Source: Bacteroides zhangwenhongii
GTDB lineage: Bacteria; Bacteroidota; Bacteroidia; Bacteroidales; Bacteroidaceae
DNA: 64,000 bases
NCBI RefSeq assembly: GCF_009193325.2
Contig: NZ_CP059856.1
Coordinates: 310,001 to 374,000 of the forward strand
Direction: 5' to 3'
Part shown: piece by piece, positions 17,975 through 26,831 of the stretch
How positions within the stretch are numbered: the first letter of the stretch is position 1
How the letters are laid out: every line of letters starts with the position of its first letter
Position numbers and translations under genes: made by a program
Notes under the pieces: generated by a model
Databases searched by the model: none
The model's input: only the letters and a program-made list of their open reading frames with translations
What the model was told of the DNA's origin: nothing

Positions 17975-18041
17975 CGGAGAGTGTGGAATAATTCCACACT
18001 CTCCGTCACTTTTTCCACACATTCCTCAGTAAATTCCACAC
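17975..18041 (+). promoter_or_regulatory. Candidate enhancer array for the NtrC-type regulator (TTCCACAC repeats)
   Basis: TTCCACAC occurs at 17992-17999, 18013-18020 and 18034-18041, spaced exactly 21 bp (two helical turns). The first copy is the right half of the palindrome GTGTGGAATAATTCCACAC (17981-17999), which extends to a perfect 31-bp inverted repeat, 17975-18005. The array ends 66 bp before the -24 element at 18108. As RNA the inverted repeat, followed by a short T run (18010-18014), could also terminate the regulator transcript; both roles are possible. Confidence 0.6.
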
Positions 18042-18107
18042 AGAAGCAGTCATTAATCGGCTATTACACATCTAATTATCAAACATTTACGAATATATCT
18101 TTTCTTT

Positions 18108-18122
18108 TGGCACACCCTTTGA
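18108..18122 (+). promoter_or_regulatory. Sigma-54 (-24/-12) promoter of the small secreted protein
   Basis: TGGCAC (18108-18113), five bases, then TTGA (18119-18122), against the consensus TGGCAC-N5-TTGC. Predicted start is near 18133, leaving a leader of about 85 nt before the ATG at 18219. Its position right after a sigma-54 activator gene raises confidence. Confidence 0.75.
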
Positions 18123-18218
18123 TCTTTATCAGAGGACAGTGTTTAAAGCAACAACCAATTCCTTAACACAAGAGAGAGAATTGAAAACATATATCTAACA
18201 GTCTTAAAACAAACGATT

Positions 18219-18488
18219 ATGAAAAAATTAGTATTAGTAGTAGCAATGTTTATGTTTGTTTGTGGTGGTTCATTCCTTGTCAAGGCCCAGAACTCTGAGA
18301 AAGCTGTGACAGCCCAGACAGAAGTTAATGCAGCAGTTATCGTTAATGACACAGTAGCAAAAGATACTGTAACCAAAAAAAACGAACCTGCCAAAGCAGA
18401 ACTGAGTGCATCAACCGCATTTGTCAATGATGTAGCAGTCGCAGATACTGCAACCAAAGACAAACCGGCTGAGCCTGTCAAGGAATAA
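18219..18488 (+). CDS. Small secreted repeat protein of unknown function
   Basis: 89 residues. A clear signal peptide (MKKLVLVVAMFMFVCGGSFLVKAQ, cleavage probable after KA) leaves a mature part of about 65 residues that is rich in Ala, Val, Thr, Asp, Lys and Glu and has no Cys or aromatic residues except one Phe. The mature part is a tandem duplication: VNDTVAKDTVTKKNEPAKAE is followed by VNDVAVADTATKDKPAEPVKE, both with the pattern VND-x-(V/A)A-x-DT-x-TK-(6)-P. It looks extended or disordered rather than enzymatic. It has a sigma-54 promoter and a strong terminator, so it is a single-gene transcript and probably the direct target of the adjacent NtrC-type regulator. I do not recognise the family. 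A role in the envelope is inference from the signal peptide only. Confidence 0.8.
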   Translation: MKKLVLVVAMFMFVCGGSFLVKAQNSEKAVTAQTEVNAAVIVNDTVAKDTVTKKNEPAKAELSASTAFVNDVAVADTATKDKPAEPVKE

Positions 18489-18546
18489 CCTTTCCAACAG
18501 CAAGCAGGACATAGTCTGCCGAAGAATAGTAAGCACACTACAACAA

Positions 18547-18590
18547 AAAAAAGCCATCCCTACTTCGTCTATTCCGGGGATGGCTTTTTT
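18547..18590. terminator. Bidirectional terminator between the small protein gene and the mannan PUL
   Basis: A perfect 14-bp inverted repeat (18547-18560 with 18577-18590, core GCCATCCC/GGGATGGC) has an A run on the left and T run on the right. It can end transcripts from both sides: the small gene (+) and the LamG gene (-, stop at 18611). Confidence 0.85.
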
Positions 18591-18610
18591 ATTATCCTAT
18601 CTTTTCACTA

Positions 18611-20173
18611 TCATTCTGTCGGAGAAGTCTCTTCTAATATAGGATCCGGTTTCCAAGTCGAAACAACTTTGGCAGCTTCCGCTTCAAAACTCTTTTCTGC
18701 AAGAGAAACAAACGTTTTCGTATTACCGTTTCCATTATTGAACAACCAGTTGGCAACCAATCCCTCTTTATTTTCACTCAGGATTTTGCCACTCTGCCCG
18801 GCAACTTGTTCACCGGACAAAGCTGCTGTCCAAATGCGGGCATAGCTGATAGAACCATTCAACCGACGTTTACCATCAGATTGACCAATAAAGAAGTTAG
18901 AAGTAAGATTGATATCTTTCAAATTATTCGGTTCACCATTCGAAAGTTGGAGAGTTTCCTTGACACCGTTCACATACAATGCAATTCGCTCGCTACCACT
19001 CTTGCTGCCGTCCAATACTACAGCAACATCATACCATTGATTGGTTTCTATCTTCGTTGAACCTTCATAACGGATACCGCCTTTATCATCTGCTGATAAC
19101 TGAAGGAAGCGTTCTTCATTTTTAACACCTTTATGGATATCTACACGCAATAGGAAAATTTTCTCTATCCCCATTATTGTATTAATTCGCGCATCCCCAT
19201 CTCCATTCAAAGACTCAATATTAAAACGAGCTTCAAATGTTATCGCATTCAAGTTCTTTAATGATTCATCTACCACACCATTATATTCAAATGGTACTTT
19301 AAAGTAGTTACCACTGCCCAAGTATGCCACTTTATCTGCCTGTACAACCGTTACAGTCAAGTTCAACTCCTGTTCTGCCGCATCTTTGACTAGTATTGTA
19401 GTAACCCCCGCTTTCTTACCTACCAAATTGAAATGAGTGTCATCCAATTGCTGTATATCTACAATCGTCTCATCCTCAGCAGTCAGAGTATAACCACCAT
19501 TTCCTTTTTCTACGGTAATCATTACTTTATTATTCACTCCGACTCTTGGGGTCAAGTTGGAAACATCAATAGAAATAGGATTCACAGTCACCTGAACTAT
19601 TGCCTGCTTCCCTTTATGATCTGTGAAAGTCACCGTTGTATGCCCACTCTTCAATCCTGTCAAGGTATAGAAAGGACGGAATACATCGGTATTCACCATG
19701 CTAACAATAGTTTCATCTTCCACAGTAAAGGAGAGTTCATCATTACTGGAGAAATTTCCCATACTGACAATCAATTGCTTTTCATCCCCAACTTCCAACG
19801 TAACTTGAGGTTCATTCACCTCCAACTCAAATACACCTACATTGACAGAAATATCAGCAGTCACTCCTTCACCATCCATCACCTCCACAGTAGTTGCTCC
19901 GTTCTGCGAACCACTTTTTATTATAATCTGTTCGCCAGAAACCGCAGCAGTCGCAATCGCACTGTTAAAGCTTCTCACTGTATAGTCTCCATTTCCCACC
20001 ACTATATTCACCTTGACTTCTTCATTCTGACCGATACGTACCACCGGTTTATTTACTATCACCTCTATCAAATCTTTAGCAACACCGTTATCATCATCGT
20101 CGTCACATCCTGCAACGGCAAACGAGCATACGGACAAAAGCAACAGACACATATATGTATAGATTCGTTTCAT
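18611..20173 (-). CDS. Surface lipoprotein with Ig-like repeats and LamG domain (glycan-binding candidate)
   Basis: 520 residues. The lipoprotein signal ends in GCDDDDDNG; the acidic run after Cys is the type of export signal that places Bacteroides lipoproteins on the cell surface. About three Ig-like repeats follow (35-285) with the recurring start VGNGDYTV or EKGNGGYTL. A C-terminal LamG/concanavalin A-like domain covers about 290-500 (FEARFNIESL, WYDVAVVLDGS, FFIGQSDGKRRLNGSISYARIWTAALS). It is probably a surface glycan-binding protein of the mannan PUL, but no binding residues can be assigned. It is the last gene of the minus-strand operon, 35 bp after susD, and a shorter paralogue of the first gene (28097-30019). 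Confidence 0.85.
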   Translation of the reverse strand: MKRIYTYMCLLLLSVCSFAVAGCDDDDDNGVAKDLIEVIVNKPVVRIGQNEEVKVNIVVGNGDYTVRSFNSAIATAAVSGEQIIIKSGSQNGATTVEVMDGEGVTADISVNVGVFELEVNEPQVTLEVGDEKQLIVSMGNFSSNDELSFTVEDETIVSMVNTDVFRPFYTLTGLKSGHTTVTFTDHKGKQAIVQVTVNPISIDVSNLTPRVGVNNKVMITVEKGNGGYTLTAEDETIVDIQQLDDTHFNLVGKKAGVTTILVKDAAEQELNLTVTVVQADKVAYLGSGNYFKVPFEYNGVVDESLKNLNAITFEARFNIESLNGDGDARINTIMGIEKIFLLRVDIHKGVKNEERFLQLSADDKGGIRYEGSTKIETNQWYDVAVVLDGSKSGSERIALYVNGVKETLQLSNGEPNNLKDINLTSNFFIGQSDGKRRLNGSISYARIWTAALSGEQVAGQSGKILSENKEGLVANWLFNNGNGNTKTFVSLAEKSFEAEAAKVVSTWKPDPILEETSPTE

Positions 20174-20208
20174 CTGATTTTCTTTTTTAAGTTATACATT
20201 CCTATCGT

Positions 20209-22137
20209 TTACCATCCGGGATTTTGCTCAATAGACGGTGTCTTCTGTAATTCACTCTGACGAATAGGGAATAAATAATGCTGAATAGAGAAAACACGTT
20301 CTTCCACACAGAAACGTTCCATCCTGTATTTCACACCGCCAACAGAAATTGCACCATTCTCATCTTGCACCGGACGCATACCGTTAATCATTCGCTGGCA
20401 ACGAGGCAATGCACCGTTATTGGCAGCCCAATACTTCTGTGTGCGTTTTGAATTATCACTTGCGCTGGACTTCCAAAGACTTTCTTTTGCCAGTTCCTCC
20501 TTACTGGTCGGTTCCAAATACAAACGACAGGTCCAAGGCCGTTTTCCCTCATAAAAGAGTTCCACACGGCGTTCACGCTGAATATATTCACGCATCAAAC
20601 GCTGATTAGTCTTCACTTCCGGCGGCATCGGTTTCATGAATGAACGTTCACGAACTATATTCACCTGTTTATAAGCCTCATCTATATCTTCTCCCAACTC
20701 ATTGCAAGCCTCTGCATAAATATAGATAAACTCAGGCAGACGCCAGATAGCAGGCGCATTGATACTGAAGTTACCCGACTTATTCCAAGACTCTTGCTGG
20801 AACTTACGCAAATAATACCCTGTAGTAGTCGCATTGGTTGCCCCAATCTTATCGGAACCACTAGCAGTATTAATTATCTTCGACTCATTATTGTTATTAC
20901 GGTAAGGAGCACCGTGATAAATAATATCACGGTAGAAACGCGGGTCACGAGTTCCTTTCACATATGGGTTCGCATCATCATAGCCACCCTTGCGGGCTTC
21001 CGCTGAATAGACCGGATAACCATAATCACCTACAATATATTCATATTCGTCCACTTGTTCCTGCACGGGCTGCTGACGTGAGCTACCTTCACGGCTAGGT
21101 GGATAGATATCGCCCTGCCAAGCTTGATCCTTACTTTTCGTCATAAAGAATACATACTCATTAGCAAACGCGTCCATATCATAGAACATATCCCACAAAC
21201 GGGCATATACACGGCTATCATTCAGATTACCGTCAGCAGGGTCTTTAAAATCATTCGCATCATGTTTGGTATAGAGAGAATAACGCTTTGTTCCACCAAC
21301 CTCAAAATCCATAACAGCCTTAGCGGCTTCTTTCGCCCTTCTCCAACGATTGATATCATACGCATATTCATTCTCAAATACACGGCGCAGATTATATCCA
21401 TACTGAGAAGCACCGTTCCACAATGGAGTAGCGGCAACCCACCGGACAAAAGCAATCAACCCCAGACAAGCACCTTTATCTACACGACCAAAGTTCTCGG
21501 AAGTTTTCACATATTTATTAGGCACCATGCTATAAGCAGTCTGTGCATCCGCCACAATCTTTTCTACCATCGCATGAACCGATTCTTTCTTAAAGTCCAT
21601 ATTATCTCCCGCATGAACCACATAATCAATATAAGGAGCTTCTCCATACATACGCATCAACAACATGTGAAAATAGCCACGCATAAAATACATCTCTCCG
21701 ATGCGGTTGCGCAAGTCACCATCTTGCTGAGGATTGTCGGGAGTATTGTATTTCTCCACATTTTCTATAATCAGGTTCGCCTTACGGATGCCTTCATAAA
21801 GAGCCTCCCAATATTGCCCTACGCTACCGGGCAAAGAATTCGGATTCCAGGCACCGTTATTGAAGTTATTCGTAATGTTTCCTTCTACATTGGTTCCTTC
21901 ACATTCGTCCGTAATGGCACTGTTGCTGAAGTGTTCGAAGAATACCAGCGGACGGTCTGCTTTCTTTGCAGCCGCATATACATCGGAAACTAGTCCGTTC
22001 ACTTTTTCGTAACGGGCAAATACGTCCGCTTCCGTTATGTTATCATCGTCGTCACGGTCCAAGTAGTCACTGCACGAAGTGAGAGACAACGACAGGACTG
22101 AGAACACGATTGTTGAATATCTATATAACTTTTTCAT
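20209..22137 (-). CDS. SusD/RagB-family outer-membrane glycan-binding lipoprotein (mannan PUL)
   Basis: 642 residues with lipobox LTSC and an acidic tail (CSDYLDRDDDD), so it should be surface lipidated. The N-terminal helical segment (YEKVNGLVSDVYAAA, YWEALYEGIRKANLIIENV) and the TPR-like part with MRGYFHMLLMRMYG are SusD hallmarks. The C-terminal RagB/SusD domain has FIYIYAEACNELG and RERRVELFYEGKRPWTCRL. It caps the SusC channel and captures oligosaccharides, here probably alpha-mannan fragments. Its start is 13 bp after the susC stop. Confidence 0.95.
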   Translation of the reverse strand: MKKLYRYSTIVFSVLSLSLTSCSDYLDRDDDDNITEADVFARYEKVNGLVSDVYAAAKKADRPLVFFEHFSNSAITDECEGTNVEGNITNNFNNGAWNPNSLPGSVGQYWEALYEGIRKANLIIENVEKYNTPDNPQQDGDLRNRIGEMYFMRGYFHMLLMRMYGEAPYIDYVVHAGDNMDFKKESVHAMVEKIVADAQTAYSMVPNKYVKTSENFGRVDKGACLGLIAFVRWVAATPLWNGASQYGYNLRRVFENEYAYDINRWRRAKEAAKAVMDFEVGGTKRYSLYTKHDANDFKDPADGNLNDSRVYARLWDMFYDMDAFANEYVFFMTKSKDQAWQGDIYPPSREGSSRQQPVQEQVDEYEYIVGDYGYPVYSAEARKGGYDDANPYVKGTRDPRFYRDIIYHGAPYRNNNNESKIINTASGSDKIGATNATTTGYYLRKFQQESWNKSGNFSINAPAIWRLPEFIYIYAEACNELGEDIDEAYKQVNIVRERSFMKPMPPEVKTNQRLMREYIQRERRVELFYEGKRPWTCRLYLEPTSKEELAKESLWKSSASDNSKRTQKYWAANNGALPRCQRMINGMRPVQDENGAISVGGVKYRMERFCVEERVFSIQHYLFPIRQSELQKTPSIEQNPGW

Positions 22138-22150
22138 ATTTCTATCTTAT

Positions 22151-25100
22151 TTAGAATGTAATATCAATACCGAAATTGAATACCTTTTGAATCGGATACC
22201 AAGAAGCTCCATCACCGGATTTCGTTTCCGGGTCTATATCCACATCCCCCAATTTATCGAAAGTCAGCAGATTCAAACCTTGCACGTAGATACGAGCCTG
22301 TTGTACGTGGAACTTACGCAACCAATTAGGAGATACATTATAACCTATTTCCACATTTTTCAGACGAAGATAGGAAGCATCATACAAGAATAAACTGCTG
22401 TTCCCGTTCTTATTATTATCATGCGTTCCATAGTGCAGCGCCGGATATTTGGCAGTAGCAGCAGTCTCCGGTGTCCACCGGTCCAAGTGCATCTTCTTCA
22501 CACGGCCGATCTTATCCTGTTCAAACTGCGGGAAGTCAAATACGGCAGCCCCATTCAGCAAGATAGAAGTATTAGTTGCTCCCTGCAACAATACGCTAAA
22601 GTCAAAATTCTTATATTGGAAACCGAAAGGAATACCGAACATCAACTCCGGGCTACGAGGATTTCCCATTGCCGTACGGTCTTCATCGTCAATCACTCCA
22701 TTGCGGTCTAAATCTTTATATACCACATCTCCCGGAATCAATTGTCCCCACGGTTGATACCCAATCTTATTCAGACGGTCGGCTTCATCCTGATTGGCTA
22801 CGAAATGGTCGAACACATAAACAAAGTTCTCATACAGACGTTTGCCTGTCTCCTTACGCCAGGAGTTCTTACGGGCAACTTCCGCTTTATACTCCAGACG
22901 GTTACGGGAAAAAGTAAGATTCGGACGGATATAATAACGAAAATCTTTTCCAATCTTATCGTTCCAGCTCAACTCTACATCCACACCTCGGTTACTGACT
23001 TCACCCAGATTCTGTAAAGCCGCATCTTTACCTACGATATCTGGATACCCCATGATACCGTCACCGTTCATATCCGTAATAATATCGAAGCGATATTCAT
23101 AGAAGGCATCAACAGTCAAAGCCAAGCGTTGATTCAACGTAGTAAAGTCAATACCGACATTCAATTTACGGGCCTTCTCCCATGTCAGATTCTCATTCGC
23201 CAAATTTCCTTCAGAAGTGCCGCCGACCTCAGTACCGAAATTATTTCCGAAGTGATAACCGCTACCTCCGCCGTAGAAAGCCAAATAAGGAAAACGGCTG
23301 CTTACATTATCGCTACCTACCAATCCATAAGAAGCCCTTACTTTCAAGAAGTCAATCCAAGAGGCTTTTTTCATAAAAGGCTCCTCCGAAATAACCCAAC
23401 CGATAGAACCGGCAGGAAAGAATCCATAGCGTTTACCCGGAGCGAAATTCTCGGAACCATTATAACCGCAATTGAACTCCATCAGATATTTCTGGTTGTA
23501 ATAGTAGGCAAAACGTCCGGTAATACCCTGGCTATGATAAGCTAACTCATTATTGACTGTACGGTTACCACGATTGGCCAGTAACATGGCCGTCACTTCA
23601 TGACGATCCTTAAATACTCTATTGTAGTCCACACGTGCCTGTATATACGTCCGCCCGTCAGAAGCATTGTGGCTGAACCCGTTACCGATGGTCTGGTCTA
23701 TGTCATACTTATTGCCGGTCTTGTAAGCACCGGTATAGTGTCCTCCTTCCATATAAGCGTCAGAACCTTCAATCGGCATAAACGTAGCATATTTCGGATA
23801 TTCACGGTAACCGTCTTTATAAGTATCCAGCTTACGGTTAATCCAACGTCCTTCGGAAGCGTCATAAGAAAACATTATCTCTGCTTTTAACCCTTTCGTC
23901 AGAAATCCCATATCCAGATTCATGGCAAAACTACCGTTCAGATAAGTATTCTTTTCATTCAGATAACCGGTGCGGCTCAATTCTCCCAGAATATTGTAGC
24001 GATAAATGTTATCGCCATAAAGCATACCACGAGAATTCTGCTGTATGTATTCTTCATTCTGCGGATGGGAGTTTTCCTCTACCAAAATAGGCAGATAAGG
24101 AGGCTGTGTCGCACAAATTGTCATCAAACGACCGGCAGTCGTACCCGGTGCGTTACGGTCGGTAATACGGGCACCTAAATCCAGACGAGTACTCAAATAA
24201 CGATTAATGTTAATATCAATATTCGAACGAAAGTTGTAACGTGTGAATCTGGTCTGTGAATCATATTCACCGGCATCCGAATACTTATAGTTGCCTCCTT
24301 GTGAGAAATAATTAGCTAGCACATAATAGCGTACTTTGTCCGTACCACCACGTATAGAGAGGCTGACATCTTCCTGCATACCAGGTTTAAAAGCAAAATC
24401 GTAATAATCCCAATCATATCCCAATCCATCGGAATTATCTCCTTTGGCACGGCGGAAGTTATCAATAGCCTGTTGTGAAAAAAGATTCAAACTGCTTACA
24501 TCAGCTCCTGTCATCTTCGCATCATTCAACCGCGCTTCATTATACAAAGTCGCATAATCGGCAGAACCTAAATACTCAGGAAATCCAATAGGCTGATTGA
24601 TACCGATAGAAGCTTTCAGGTTTACGGTTGCTTTCTCGGCAGCTTTACCACGTTTAGTTGTAATGACTATCACACCGTTCGCGCCACGAATACCGTAAGC
24701 GGCCGTTGCAGAAGCATCTTTCAAAATAGTAAACGTTTCTATTTCATCCGGTGCAAGATAACTCATGTCACGTTCGATTCCGTCGACAATGACAATAGCA
24801 CTCTGGTTACCGTAAGTCGCCTTACCACGAATAAACAATTCACTTTGGTCAACTCCCGGTTCACCACCGGCATATTGATTGACGACCAAACCCGGCAAAC
24901 GTCCGGCAAGTGCATTGTTAATATTAGCTGTAGGACTCTGTGTCAAGTCTTTTGTGGTAATCGTAGCTACCGAACCGACCATCGTCTCCTTACGCTGCTT
25001 AGTGTAACCTACTACCACCACCTCCTGCAAGGCTTTTGTATCTTCCTGCAACAAGACAGTCAGCTCTTTTTTAGCACCAGGAATAATTTCCTGCGGTTGG

Positions 25101-25396
25101 TATCCCAGATAGGAAAAAACCAACGGAGCTTCCGCATATGGTAACTTCAACGTAAACTTACCGTCCATATCGGTAATCGTACCAGCATTAGCCACTCCTT
25201 TCACTACAACAGATACACCAATCAAAGGCTCATTTGTCGTCTTATCCAATACTGTACCGGACACCATTATCTTTTGATTTTGAGAAGCTTGTGTCCTTGC
25301 CGTTCTGCCTGTTTGCGCCATACTTTGCGTAGGGGCACTTGCCAGCAGAACGCAAGAAACAGCCATCAGACAAATATTTCTTCTTATATGTTTCAT
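22151..25396 (-). CDS. SusC/RagA-family TonB-dependent outer-membrane transporter (mannan PUL)
   Basis: 1081 residues from the ATG at 25396 (MKHIRRNICLM). A longer in-frame start at 25468 would run into the upstream GH76 gene. After a signal peptide comes the carboxypeptidase-regulatory-like domain (VSGTVLDKTTNEPLIGVSVVVKG, about 40-120), the TonB-box/SusC motif (LQEVVVVGY), the plug (GRLPGLVVNQ, VDGIERDMSYL, GIRGANGVIVITTKRG) and a 22-strand barrel to the C-terminus (FNFGIDITF). No STN domain is present, consistent with control by an HTCS rather than an ECF sigma factor. It imports oligosaccharides with the SusD lid encoded next. Confidence 0.95.
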   Translation of the reverse strand: MKHIRRNICLMAVSCVLLASAPTQSMAQTGRTARTQASQNQKIMVSGTVLDKTTNEPLIGVSVVVKGVANAGTITDMDGKFTLKLPYAEAPLVFSYLGYQPQEIIPGAKKELTVLLQEDTKALQEVVVVGYTKQRKETMVGSVATITTKDLTQSPTANINNALAGRLPGLVVNQYAGGEPGVDQSELFIRGKATYGNQSAIVIVDGIERDMSYLAPDEIETFTILKDASATAAYGIRGANGVIVITTKRGKAAEKATVNLKASIGINQPIGFPEYLGSADYATLYNEARLNDAKMTGADVSSLNLFSQQAIDNFRRAKGDNSDGLGYDWDYYDFAFKPGMQEDVSLSIRGGTDKVRYYVLANYFSQGGNYKYSDAGEYDSQTRFTRYNFRSNIDININRYLSTRLDLGARITDRNAPGTTAGRLMTICATQPPYLPILVEENSHPQNEEYIQQNSRGMLYGDNIYRYNILGELSRTGYLNEKNTYLNGSFAMNLDMGFLTKGLKAEIMFSYDASEGRWINRKLDTYKDGYREYPKYATFMPIEGSDAYMEGGHYTGAYKTGNKYDIDQTIGNGFSHNASDGRTYIQARVDYNRVFKDRHEVTAMLLANRGNRTVNNELAYHSQGITGRFAYYYNQKYLMEFNCGYNGSENFAPGKRYGFFPAGSIGWVISEEPFMKKASWIDFLKVRASYGLVGSDNVSSRFPYLAFYGGGSGYHFGNNFGTEVGGTSEGNLANENLTWEKARKLNVGIDFTTLNQRLALTVDAFYEYRFDIITDMNGDGIMGYPDIVGKDAALQNLGEVSNRGVDVELSWNDKIGKDFRYYIRPNLTFSRNRLEYKAEVARKNSWRKETGKRLYENFVYVFDHFVANQDEADRLNKIGYQPWGQLIPGDVVYKDLDRNGVIDDEDRTAMGNPRSPELMFGIPFGFQYKNFDFSVLLQGATNTSILLNGAAVFDFPQFEQDKIGRVKKMHLDRWTPETAATAKYPALHYGTHDNNKNGNSSLFLYDASYLRLKNVEIGYNVSPNWLRKFHVQQARIYVQGLNLLTFDKLGDVDIDPETKSGDGASWYPIQKVFNFGIDITF

Positions 25397-25428
25397 CTTT
25401 CTTTTCGATTTTCTATGTATAATGAATC

Positions 25429-26817
25429 TTATTCCTCTGCTTTCTTTCCGAACTCCGGTCCAATCCAATTGGCTTTCTCGGTAGTTTTACCTTGTACCCA
25501 ATCTTCATATCGGGCACGAATCTCAATCAGTGTCGCTCCGGGCACTTCCGCATTCAGAGAGATTGTCAGACGGTCTTCCCTATTGTTACGATTACCAAAG
25601 GTAGGTGCCTTTGCCCAATCATATTCCCATACATAATAACCTTCAGGGTGAGCCAATGTCCAAAGTACATCGGAACAACTACGCAATGCTGCGATAAATT
25701 TAGTCTTTGTCTTTTCCGGATAAAGGCTGCTGACAGGCTGTTTCACCATATCCAGGAAGTAACGGACAAATATGCCACGAAACAAAAGATTATCCCCCGA
25801 ATTTCCTTCTCCACTGAAAACCGGATAATTGGAATCCATCTTCTTATTTACCTGATAAGAACCGAAAGCAACAGCATTACGAAGATACTCTTCTTCACCG
25901 GTAGCATTATACAAAGCCAAAGCAGAAGCCATAAACGTACCCTGATTATAAGACAGAGCCACCTTATCCGGATCGCCCGGAGTACCATCATCTCTAATGC
26001 CCAGATTATCATATACCTGACCGGTAGAAGTATCACACAAATAAGCAGTCATCCAATTGTATACTTCTTTAGCAAAATTCAAATAATAAGCGGCTTTATC
26101 CTCCCATCCGTCTTTGGCTTCCGTCACAGTCAGTTGATACAACTTCATAGCCAGAAGACATCCGGGACCATTTGAACAGGACATACGCGAGGCCGGCAGA
26201 TCTGTTTTCCATGCCATTCCTCCTACACCTTTATAATCATTCTTTGCTCCTTTGATATGATCCCACATCTTCATCAAAGCACTGTAATAATCTTGATCTC
26301 CTGTCAACTCGTATACGCGCAGACAAGCCAATGCCATCCACTCCATATCATCATAAAAGTTATTCCAGAAATCATTACCTCCATAACCGCAAGTCCTGTT
26401 CCATTCATCGAAAGCCGGCAAGAAAGGTTTCATGATATTTTCATACAGATAAGTCTGATACTCGGGATTATCCGCATGGCGCACATAAGCGTCTGTCACT
26501 ATATCCAATGCGTGTCCCTGTGACCATCCGCCACTACCGCCCGTACTCACCGGCTCTCCGGTTTCCGGTGTATTCGGTTTCTCCCAATAGATCTCTCCCG
26601 CAAAAGTATTCCGCCCACCGGCATTCTCAAAGAAATACTTGATATAAGTTTCCGTACTCTTATTGGCGGCCTCTGTCCAATTAACATCCGACACATATTC
26701 ACCGGAGGAGCTCCCTTTGTAGATATCCGCCAGATCTCCGTCATCACAAGAAGTGAACATTACAAACGCACCACCAAGCAGTAATGCTTTTTTTGATAAT
26801 GATATATAGTTCTTCAT
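25429..26817 (-). CDS. Surface GH76 endo-alpha-1,6-mannanase lipoprotein
   Basis: 462 residues. The lipobox MFTSC followed by DDGDLAD predicts surface export. The GH76 (alpha/alpha)6 barrel is recognised from GGWSQGHALDIVTDAYVR, the catalytic Asp pair D156-D157 in NNFYDDMEWMALAC, GMAWKTDLPASRMSCSNGPGC and YNQGTFMASALALY. GH76 enzymes cut the alpha-1,6-mannose backbone of yeast mannan internally. This copy, with its lipid anchor and position in the susCD operon, should make the first cuts outside the cell. The periplasmic-type paralogue is at 37762-38922. It resembles the role described for BT3792 of B. thetaiotaomicron. Confidence 0.92.
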   Translation of the reverse strand: MKNYISLSKKALLLGGAFVMFTSCDDGDLADIYKGSSSGEYVSDVNWTEAANKSTETYIKYFFENAGGRNTFAGEIYWEKPNTPETGEPVSTGGSGGWSQGHALDIVTDAYVRHADNPEYQTYLYENIMKPFLPAFDEWNRTCGYGGNDFWNNFYDDMEWMALACLRVYELTGDQDYYSALMKMWDHIKGAKNDYKGVGGMAWKTDLPASRMSCSNGPGCLLAMKLYQLTVTEAKDGWEDKAAYYLNFAKEVYNWMTAYLCDTSTGQVYDNLGIRDDGTPGDPDKVALSYNQGTFMASALALYNATGEEEYLRNAVAFGSYQVNKKMDSNYPVFSGEGNSGDNLLFRGIFVRYFLDMVKQPVSSLYPEKTKTKFIAALRSCSDVLWTLAHPEGYYVWEYDWAKAPTFGNRNNREDRLTISLNAEVPGATLIEIRARYEDWVQGKTTEKANWIGPEFGKKAEE

Positions 26818-26831
26818 ATTATTATTCAGTT

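Noticed and set aside
21124..21993. 289-codon plus-strand frame
   Set aside because: Lies wholly opposite the SusD gene, which has clear family motifs.
25397..25468. Upstream in-frame start for the mannan SusC
   Set aside because: It would overlap the GH76 gene and precede the real signal peptide at MKHIRRNICLM.
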